64,000 bases of DNA from Chloroflexota bacterium. Its GTDB lineage: Bacteria > Chloroflexota > UBA11872 > UBA12225 > JAJDUF01. The position numbers and the translations under genes were made by a program. Under the pieces are notes generated by a model that ran no database searches, had not been told where the DNA came from, and saw nothing but the letters and a program-made list of their open reading frames with translations. The DNA is taken from the NCBI GenBank assembly GCA_022826725.1, contig JAJDUF010000010.1, positions 434,001-498,000 of the forward strand, written 5' to 3'. This document shows positions 57,981-64,000 of the stretch, piece by piece; within the stretch, counting starts at the first letter, position 1; each line of letters begins with the position of its first letter.

Positions 57981-58055
57981 GGCCGCTCCTTTCTGCCCGG
58001 CGCGTTCATGGTGGACATGCTACCAGGAGCGGTCCTGCGGTAAGATCATAGGGCG

Positions 58056-58184
58056 GACTAACCCCCGGCCCCTTCCCTGGCAGGGAAGGGGAGGCAGTGG
58101 GCGGCCGTACAGGTGCCTGGATTCCCACTCTCGCAGGAGTACCAGCCTCAAGCTGACCGCTGACGGCTGATAGCTGACAGCTAG
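58056..58184. repeat. CCCCTTCCCT-type hairpin (inverted) followed by a CTGACGGCTGATAG-type tract
   Basis: CTAACCCCCGGCCCCTTCCC then TGGCAGGGAAGGGGAG (58058-58093) is the element of 46527 in the opposite orientation. Then CAAGCTGACCGCTGACGGCT and GATAGCTGACAGCTAG (58146-58184) belong to the second family. Both lie in the divergent gap upstream of the second sulfatase. Confidence 0.7.
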
Positions 58185-58205
58185 TCGCTAAGGAGCACAC
58201 CGGAC

Positions 58206-59672
58206 ATGCCGGAGCAAGTGCGTCCCAACCTCGTCGTCGTGATGTCCGATCAGCACAATCCGCGGGTATTGGGCTGTGCCGGTGATCCGGTCATCCGCAC
58301 CCCGCACCTCGACCGGCTAGCGGCACAAGGCGTGCGGTTCGCGCAGACCTACGCCGGCTCACCGCTCTGCGTGCCGTCCCGCGCCACCTTCCTCACCGGC
58401 CAGAGTTGCTCCGCTGTCCAGGTGTGGTCGAATAGCTGCACCCTTGCCTCCGACATCCCCACCTTCATGCACGCTCTGGCGATTGCCGGATACGACACCG
58501 TGCTGTCCGGCCGCATGCACTTCAAGGGGCCGGACCAGCGCCACGGCTTCACCGAGCGCGTGATGGGCGACGTCAGCGGACCAACGGACGGCCATCCCCA
58601 CCGCACCCTGGGGGACATCCCGTACTCCTCGCAAGGTCAGAGCCGGAGCAGCCTTGAGCATGTTGGGCCGGGTCGCACCGGCTTCCAAGCCTACGACCGT
58701 GACGTGACCGCGGCCGCCGTCCGTTTCGTGCGCGACCGCGCCGCGCAGGGGTCTGACCGGCCGTTCTGCCTCGTGGTGGGCTTGGTTCTGCCGCACGCTC
58801 CCTACATTGCACCCCGCCCGCTCTACGACGAGTACGTGGGCCGGGTCATCTTGCCATCCGTGCCGGCCGGAACACGCGCGGCGCAGCATCCGGCCGTGCG
58901 TATGTGGCACCAAGACAAGGGGTTCGACGAGGCCACACCCGTCCAGCAACGCGCTGCGCGCGCCGGCTACTACGGCATGGTGACGATGGTTGACGAAGCC
59001 GTCGGGCAACTCGTGGCCGCGCTCGACGAGACGGGTCTCCGCGAGCGGACGGCCATCTTCTACACCTCCGATCATGGCGACATGCTGGGCGAGTTGGGGC
59101 TGTGGCACAAGAGCACGCTCTATGAAGGCTCGGTCGGCGTGCCGCTGATTGCGTCCTGGCCGGAGCGGTTTGCGAGTGGCACAACGGTGCATGACCCAGT
59201 CAGCCTCATTGACCTGGCGCCGACGTTTGCGGCGCTCGGTGGCGGGCCGGCTCTGCCCCACACCACCGGCCGCATACTCACCCCGTTGCTGGAAGGAGAC
59301 GGGCCGCCGGCCGGATGGCAACCGGAAGTCTACGCCGAGAGCATGCACGTCTCCGGTTTCCCGCCCAGCCGGATGATCCGGCGCGGTCCGTGGAAGCTCG
59401 TGCGCTACCACGGGTATGCGGCTCCCGTGCTGTTCAACCTGGACGATGACCTGCAAGAGCTACACGACCGGGCGGCCGACCCGTCCTGCGCGGCCGTGCG
59501 CGACGAGCTGGACGCCATGGTCCGGTCCGGCTGGTCGGGCGCGGCGGTCGAGCGGGCGGTGGCCCGCCATCAGGCGGATCGGAACGTGCTCGACGCCTGG
59601 GCCGCGGCACTGCACCCGGCTGCGCCGGACCTCTGGCAGTCACCGCCCGGCAGCAATAGCTTCCCGGAGTAG
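58206..59672 (+). CDS. Type I sulfatase (formylglycine-dependent)
   Basis: A 488-residue sulfatase. PNLVVVMSDQHNPRVLGCAG gives the first metal ligands, Cys55 in LCVPSRATFLTG is the formylglycine site, SGRMHFKGPDQRHGF near 105 the conserved Lys/His block, and YTSDHGDMLGELGLWHKSTL near 290 the second metal site. It resembles choline-sulfatase/arylsulfatase-like enzymes and is only distantly similar to the sulfatase at 52906. No signal peptide. ATG follows CTAAGGAGCACACCGGAC. A Uma2 gene follows after 122 bases and has its own promoter. Confidence 0.91.
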   Translation: MPEQVRPNLVVVMSDQHNPRVLGCAGDPVIRTPHLDRLAAQGVRFAQTYAGSPLCVPSRATFLTGQSCSAVQVWSNSCTLASDIPTFMHALAIAGYDTVLSGRMHFKGPDQRHGFTERVMGDVSGPTDGHPHRTLGDIPYSSQGQSRSSLEHVGPGRTGFQAYDRDVTAAAVRFVRDRAAQGSDRPFCLVVGLVLPHAPYIAPRPLYDEYVGRVILPSVPAGTRAAQHPAVRMWHQDKGFDEATPVQQRAARAGYYGMVTMVDEAVGQLVAALDETGLRERTAIFYTSDHGDMLGELGLWHKSTLYEGSVGVPLIASWPERFASGTTVHDPVSLIDLAPTFAALGGGPALPHTTGRILTPLLEGDGPPAGWQPEVYAESMHVSGFPPSRMIRRGPWKLVRYHGYAAPVLFNLDDDLQELHDRAADPSCAAVRDELDAMVRSGWSGAAVERAVARHQADRNVLDAWAAALHPAAPDLWQSPPGSNSFPE

Positions 59673-59754
59673 CCGGTGCCGACAAGGGCAGGTTGTCCGG
59701 CCGGAGACGGAGGTATAGTGTGCCGCGCCTCACTGCGGCGCCAGGCGCGTAGGC

Positions 59755-59760
59755 TATAAT
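59755..59760 (+). promoter_or_regulatory. -10 element of Uma2 copy 3
   Basis: TATAAT in GGCTATAATCGGCTTACACC, 34 bases before the ATG. The 16 bases from CTATAATCGGCT to CACC match those before copy 1 except for one T/C difference. Confidence 0.6.
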
Positions 59761-59794
59761 CGGCTTACACCCACACCCGGCCCCGAGACTCACC

Positions 59795-60637
59795 ATGACC
59801 ACGATGGCAGCGGCGCCCACGATCACCATGCGGCCCTACCGCAAGCAGGGCAAGATTGACTATGCCCGCCTCGACTTCGATCCCTACAAACTGGTCCTCA
59901 AGCCTGAAGCAATGGATCAAGAACGGCCCATCCACGCCATCCTCGGCCTGCTTGCCAATCGGTTCACCGACTTCGAGCAAAGTCCCGATACCTTCCTCAG
60001 TAGTAACACGATCATCTGCTACGACCCCACCAACCTCAATGTCCGCGTCTCCCCGGACGTGTATCTGGCCTTTGGTGTGGACGCGGCAGCCATCCGGCAG
60101 CGCAAGCTCTATCTGCCCTGGGAAGTGGGCAAGCCGCCGGATTGGGTGCTGGAGATCGGCTCGTCGAGCACCGGGCCGGAGGACGTGGGCCGGAAGCGAG
60201 ACATCTATGCCCGCATCGGCGTGCCGGAATACTGGCGTTTCGATCCGCAGGATGGTGCGTATCACGGGGCCAAGCTGGCCGGCGACCGGCTGGTGGCCGG
60301 TAGGTATGAGCCAATCGCGCTGACCACGGCACCGGACAGCATCCTGAAGGGTTACAGCGCGGTGCTGGGACTGAGTCTGTGCTGGGATGATAATTGGCCA
60401 CGGCTCTACGACCCATCCACGGGCACCTACTTGGAGAGTTGGCCGGAGGTGTGGGAGGCACGGGAGGCAGCCGAAGTCCAAGCTGCTGTCGAGCAGGCCG
60501 AGCGGCTGGCGGAGCGGGCAGCGCGCGAGGCCGCCGAACACCGTGCGGCCAGCGAGCAGGCGGCCCGGCTGGCGGCCGAGGCGCGCATCCGACAGCTGGA
60601 GGCGGAGCTGCGCCATCGGCAAGCGGACCGCGATTAG
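59795..60637 (+). CDS. Uma2-family (DUF820) endonuclease-like protein, copy 3
   Basis: A 280-residue paralogue of the genes at 35259 and 39598 on the opposite strand. TITMRPYRKQGKIDYARLDF, NVRVSPDVYLAFGVDAAAIR, PPDWVLEIGSSSTGPEDVGR and GVPEYWRFDPQDGAYHGAKL are shared. In the E-V-A-S strand it has E-I-G-S. The C-terminal coiled coil carries an extra unit (EHRAASEQAARLAAEARIRQ). It converges on the Kelch gene with only 14 bases between them. Confidence 0.88.
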   Translation: MTTMAAAPTITMRPYRKQGKIDYARLDFDPYKLVLKPEAMDQERPIHAILGLLANRFTDFEQSPDTFLSSNTIICYDPTNLNVRVSPDVYLAFGVDAAAIRQRKLYLPWEVGKPPDWVLEIGSSSTGPEDVGRKRDIYARIGVPEYWRFDPQDGAYHGAKLAGDRLVAGRYEPIALTTAPDSILKGYSAVLGLSLCWDDNWPRLYDPSTGTYLESWPEVWEAREAAEVQAAVEQAERLAERAAREAAEHRAASEQAARLAAEARIRQLEAELRHRQADRD

Positions 60638-60651
60638 GTATCGGTCTCCTT

Positions 60652-62688
60652 TCAGCGCGCCGCGAGGGGATTGGGATTCCCGCGCACGCGGAGGTCACGG
60701 AGCAGGCGCCGGAGGTTCGAACCGGCGTCGGTCCAGATGTCGGTAGCGGTGTCGAACGTGTCCACCACGCCGCTGATATTCCTGTCCGCATTGCCCCCGG
60801 CGACCACGACGGCAGTGCCGGCGCTACCCGCTACCGGCAAGAGCCGCCCCTCCGACAAGGTGGTCGTCGTCCAATCACCGGTGCTGGCGTCGTACACGTC
60901 TACCACGTCGCTGTATTGGCTGAGATCGTGGCCACCGGCGAAAAAGGCTTTCGTGCCTATCATGGCCATGGCCAGCCCGTGCCGCCGCTGGGAGAGAGTA
61001 GCGGTGTTCCACGTGCCGGTGCTATCGTCGTAGATATCCACGATCCCCCTGGGACCGTCGGCAAAGAACGCCTTGGTCCCGATCGTCCCCGCCGCTAGGT
61101 CGGCGCCGCCGCCCCAGGGGAGCTTGGCGGTGCTCCACGTACCGGTACTGGCGTCATAGATGTCTACGCGGCCACTGTCGGCGCGATACTTGCCGATCTG
61201 CCCTCCGGCGAAGAACGCCTTGGAGCCGACGCTGGTGGCGACCAAGCCCACGCGCTCCAGCGAGAGCGGGGCAGTGCTCCACGCGCCGGTGCTATCGTCA
61301 TAGATTTCGACGACTGCGCCGGGGCCATAGGCGAGGAAGACCTTACTGCCGATCCGCGTGGCCGCCAGATTGTCGCGGCCCTCCGAAAGGGCGGCGGTCG
61401 TCCAGACGCCGGTCGCCGTATCGTAGATGTCTACGACCTTGGACAAGCGGGAGCAGCTATCGTTCAGGCAGCCCCCGGCGATCAGCACTTTGGTGCCCAC
61501 GGTGGTTGCGACAGACCCGGTGCGTAGCTCGGACAGTTTCGCCGTGCTCCACGTATCCGTAGCGCCATCGTAAATGTCTATCACTGTGCTGTCTACGCTG
61601 CCGTCATGGCCGCCGGCGAAGAGTGCAGTGCTCCCCACCCCGGCCGCAGCGATCATGCTGCGCGAGCGAGACAATTCTGCGGCCGTCCACGTCCCGGTCG
61701 TCGTATCGTAGATGTCCACCGCCGCGCTCGGATCCAGGTTCTTGCTCCCACCACTGATGTCCAGGACCAAGCCGCCGGCGATGACGATCTTGGAGCCGGC
61801 GGTCACGACGGCCGCCTCCAAGCGCGTCTGGGACAGGAGCGTGGGCATCGGTCGGATGGCTGCGGATTGCACCACGGCGGCGTAGTACCAGCTGGGCACT
61901 GCCAAGCCGACGCTCAGCAGCAGCGTGACCATGGCGGGCGCGGCGCGGCGCAGCCGGTCGGACCGCCGCGTGGTGGGTTGCCGGGTGCGATTGTGCGGTG
62001 GTGCCAGCAGCAGCACCAGGGCCACGCCGGTCACGGCGCCGACTCCGGCCGCGGCCACCATCACTGCGCCGACCCAGGCCAGGCCGCCCGCTACGACACC
62101 CCCGGCGGCGGCTTGGGCGACGTATTGACTCAGGCCGATCCCCGCCGCGCCACCGACCGCCGAGGCGGCGATCCAGAGCAAGCTACGCGGTACCCAGCGA
62201 CGCAACACGATCCACTGGCTCAACCCGACAGCACTGCCACCGACCAAGCCGCCCACGTCCAGCCCCAGGATGCCGGCCGCGCCGCTACCCGTGCTGCTGA
62301 CGACCAACTCGCTCCACAGCCAGCCGACGGTCAGCGCCAAGGACCAACCGACGGCCCGACCGACGGCCGTGACCACGATCCACCAACCGGCGCCAGATAC
62401 CCAGCGGCGCAAGAGCAGCCATTCGCCCAGCCCGCCGATCACTCCGGCAGCGACGCCGGTCGCCAGCCCGGCCAGCGCCAGCACCGCGGCCACCTCGGCG
62501 GTCCGGCCCGCCGTCACGAAGCCACGCGCAATGACCTCGGTAGCCCAGGACCAGGTGACGGCACCACCGGCGATCCCGCCCACCGCCGCCAGCACGGTCC
62601 AGAGTGCCCACACGCCCAGCCACTGCCGCCAGGTGCGCGCTCCCGTTCCCGTGCTACGCCGAGCACCGGCTATCGCCTCGACCCTCAC
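60652..62688 (-). CDS. Membrane-anchored Kelch-repeat beta-propeller protein
   Basis: A 678-residue protein. Residues 25-265 are hydrophobic with about seven helices (GVWALWTVLAAVGGIAGGAV, VAAVLALAGLATGVAAGVIG, twice GLSQW(I)VLRRWV-like loops, AMVTLLLSVGLAVPSWYYAA as the last). Residues 280-660 hold about eight repeats of 45-50 residues with the core VDIYDDSTGTWxTAxLSxxR, then GTKAFFAGG, a Kelch/galactose-oxidase-type propeller. The repeats are unusually uniform. GTG at 62688 follows GAGGAGAAGACTAG. The topology suggests an extracytoplasmic propeller for binding proteins or glycans. The membrane domain is not a family I recognise. Confidence 0.78.
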   Translation of the reverse strand: MRVEAIAGARRSTGTGARTWRQWLGVWALWTVLAAVGGIAGGAVTWSWATEVIARGFVTAGRTAEVAAVLALAGLATGVAAGVIGGLGEWLLLRRWVSGAGWWIVVTAVGRAVGWSLALTVGWLWSELVVSSTGSGAAGILGLDVGGLVGGSAVGLSQWIVLRRWVPRSLLWIAASAVGGAAGIGLSQYVAQAAAGGVVAGGLAWVGAVMVAAAGVGAVTGVALVLLLAPPHNRTRQPTTRRSDRLRRAAPAMVTLLLSVGLAVPSWYYAAVVQSAAIRPMPTLLSQTRLEAAVVTAGSKIVIAGGLVLDISGGSKNLDPSAAVDIYDTTTGTWTAAELSRSRSMIAAAGVGSTALFAGGHDGSVDSTVIDIYDGATDTWSTAKLSELRTGSVATTVGTKVLIAGGCLNDSCSRLSKVVDIYDTATGVWTTAALSEGRDNLAATRIGSKVFLAYGPGAVVEIYDDSTGAWSTAPLSLERVGLVATSVGSKAFFAGGQIGKYRADSGRVDIYDASTGTWSTAKLPWGGGADLAAGTIGTKAFFADGPRGIVDIYDDSTGTWNTATLSQRRHGLAMAMIGTKAFFAGGHDLSQYSDVVDVYDASTGDWTTTTLSEGRLLPVAGSAGTAVVVAGGNADRNISGVVDTFDTATDIWTDAGSNLRRLLRDLRVRGNPNPLAAR

Positions 62689-62715
62689 CTAGTCTTCTCC
62701 TCAGCGTCCTCTGGC

Positions 62716-62765
62716 CCCCCTAAGAAAAACAAAGGGGCCAGTGCCAGGATGCTGGCACCGGCCCC
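62716..62765 (-). terminator. Intrinsic terminator of the solute-binding protein gene
   Basis: On the minus strand GGGGCCGGTGCCAG-CATC-CTGGCACTGGCCCC forms a 14-bp stem (one G-U pair) with a 4-base loop, followed by TTTGTTTTTCTT. It begins 23 bases after the stop codon at 62789 and separates that gene from the Kelch gene downstream. Confidence 0.92.
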
Positions 62766-62788
62766 GCTTTGCCGCTTCTGCGTACTAC

Positions 62789-64000
62789 CTACAGCTTGGC
62801 CTGCAACACGTCCGCCGTCGGGTGCAGCGTCTTCAGGCTGACGATCACGTCGGCCAACCGGTTGGCCTCCGCCGCTGCCGCCAGACCCGAGACCTCGCCA
62901 CTCCAGACCTTGGCGAAGATCGGATTCCACGCCCGGTACATCGGGTACCAGAACTCCTGTGCCTGGTTCCCAAACCGGTAGTTGAACCCGTCCATGATGA
63001 TGTGCCGGTTCCACCGTGCCGAATCCAGCGCCGCGTCCGAGTCGAACACCGCTCGCCAAATCGGCGAGGTGTTGCCGTGCTCCACGACGATCTGCGCGAC
63101 CTCCGGACCCGACAGGTGGTGCGCCAGCTCGGCCGTCTCCGCCAGCACGCCGCGGGACCCGGCAAACTTCGTCACCATGTGCGCCTGGTCGAACGAACTC
63201 ACTGCCCGCAGTCCGTTCCCCGGCCACTTCGGCGCCCACATGATCTGCGACTCGAAGTTCGATTCGTTCATGATCCGCTGGGCCGCCGCGCTGGGGTAGC
63301 CCGTCCAGAACACGTAGTTGCCCTTCCACGGGCTCCAGCCCTTGCTCTTGCCATCCTCCGTCCGAGTGTCCTGCGGCCGCGGCGCCACCCGGTGCTTGTG
63401 GATGATGTCTTCCCAGAACTGGATCGCTTGATGCCCCACCGGCGTGTCGAAGAGGTACTTCTCGCCGTTGTCGGCCCCCTTCTCCCCACCGATGTTGTAC
63501 ATCGTGGTGAGCGCCGTGCCCCAACCCGGGGTGGTAAAGCCCCACAGACCGTTCTCGGGGTCCTGGACCTGCTTGGCCGTCTCGATCAGGTCGTCATGGG
63601 TCCAGTTCTCGTTCGGCTCGATCCCGTGCCGGTCGAGCACCGACTTGTTGTACAGCCAGTCGCCGGTACCGCCCTGGAACGGCAGTCCCCAGACCTTGCC
63701 GTTGGGATACGGCCAGATCTCGTGCTGCGGCACGCCGATGTAATCGTCAATCGTGCGGCCCCACTGCTTCATGAAGGGCGTCAGGTCGGCAAACAGCCCC
63801 CGCTTTGCCCAGTAGACGAAGACGTAACCGGCCCACAGGAACAGGTCGCCCATGTCGTCGGCCGCGATCAACACCGCCGTCCGCGCAAACACCGAGCCAC
63901 TCTTGGCCTGTTCACGCCCGGCGTCAATCCGCACGTCCACGTTGACCTCGGGGTGCATCTCGTTGTAGAGCTCCATCGCCCGCTTGATGACCTCCGCCCG
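62789..64000 (-). CDS. Extracellular solute-binding protein, family 1 (sugar ABC importer), 5' end off the window
   Basis: About 403 codons are visible. The reading frame is open to the last base (RAEVIKRAMELYNEMHPEVN), so the signal peptide and N-terminus lie to the right of the window. Family 1 blocks are DLFLWAGYVFVYWAKRGLFA, DLTPFMKQW, VWGLPFQGGTGDWLYNKSVL, WTHDDLIETAKQVQDPENGL, and the late helical segment AHHLSGPEVAQIVVEHGN. Trp and Tyr richness around the cleft suggests a sugar ligand. It is the only importer component of the glycan theme in the window; permeases are expected further right or upstream of its own promoter. It ends in a strong terminator. Confidence 0.88.
   Translation of the reverse strand, partial: RAEVIKRAMELYNEMHPEVNVDVRIDAGREQAKSGSVFARTAVLIAADDMGDLFLWAGYVFVYWAKRGLFADLTPFMKQWGRTIDDYIGVPQHEIWPYPNGKVWGLPFQGGTGDWLYNKSVLDRHGIEPNENWTHDDLIETAKQVQDPENGLWGFTTPGWGTALTTMYNIGGEKGADNGEKYLFDTPVGHQAIQFWEDIIHKHRVAPRPQDTRTEDGKSKGWSPWKGNYVFWTGYPSAAAQRIMNESNFESQIMWAPKWPGNGLRAVSSFDQAHMVTKFAGSRGVLAETAELAHHLSGPEVAQIVVEHGNTSPIWRAVFDSDAALDSARWNRHIIMDGFNYRFGNQAQEFWYPMYRAWNPIFAKVWSGEVSGLAAAAEANRLADVIVSLKTLHPTADVLQAKL

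Overview
The window is high-GC bacterial DNA with small gaps between genes and strong GGAGG-type ribosome binding sites. The gene mix is typical of environmental Chloroflexota or similar deep-branching heterotrophs: phytanoyl-CoA dioxygenase-like oxygenases, sulfatases, Gfo/Idh/MocA dehydrogenases, ThuA, LLM flavoproteins, Uma2 nucleases, DUF2203 and DUF1761. No rRNA or phylogenetic marker is present, so that assignment is an inference. About 57 protein genes and one tRNA-Asn are supported. No phage, IS element or CRISPR array was recognised.

Layout. 1-3970: minus-strand run of a toroid-protein N-terminus, a small DNA-binding-like protein, a phosphotriesterase-family hydrolase, a GSAM-like aminotransferase and an aldo/keto reductase. 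4176-5975: small accessory island with a HEPN-like protein, a graveyard of gene fragments including a PIN-toxin start, and an AT-richer coiled-coil protein ending in a HEPN-type RX4H motif. 6087-9747: divergent acyl-CoA ligase and acyl-CoA dehydrogenase. 9773-23817: mixed small-molecule metabolism (SDR, MetE-like methyltransferase, ThuA, TrmO fused to a degenerate FmdE-like domain, metallo-beta-lactamase hydrolase, PhyH oxygenase, LLM oxidoreductase, beta-helix protein, aldo/keto reductase, YvcK, DUF2203, cupin). 23994: tRNA-Asn(GTT). 24201-26591: bifunctional-nuclease-family protein divergent from a PadR regulator and a membrane-anchored alpha/beta hydrolase, with two palindromes between them. 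26658-31852: iron block, with an FbpABC-type ferric importer facing a Bfd-like ferredoxin and a bacterioferritin across a striking inverted repeat. 32184-40464: AAA/DUF4143 ATPase, DUF1697, dehydrogenases, a HEPN/MNT pair and two of three near-identical Uma2 genes. 40594-59672: carbohydrate- and sulfate-ester-oriented region (GH67/115-like hydrolase, lactonase, GNAT, SDR, two PhyH, M19-like, FAD oxidoreductase, Gfo/Idh, GH32, two sulfatases, uronate-dehydrogenase-like SDR, five-bladed propeller protein). 59795-64000: third Uma2, a membrane-anchored Kelch protein and a 5'-truncated sugar-type solute-binding protein with a clear intrinsic terminator.

Function. The right third reads as a catabolic toolkit for sulfated or uronate-containing glycans: desulfation, glycosidic cleavage, lactone opening and NAD-linked oxidation, with an ABC importer at the edge. 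The centre pairs iron uptake with iron storage. Between genes lie several families of short GC-rich hairpin repeats, densest from 42.7 to 58.2 kb. The most interesting regulatory signal is the double palindrome at 30674-30744. The most interesting gene-level candidates are the coiled-coil HEPN-like protein, the bacterioferritin with an altered ferroxidase ligand, and the Uma2 triplet with conserved promoters.
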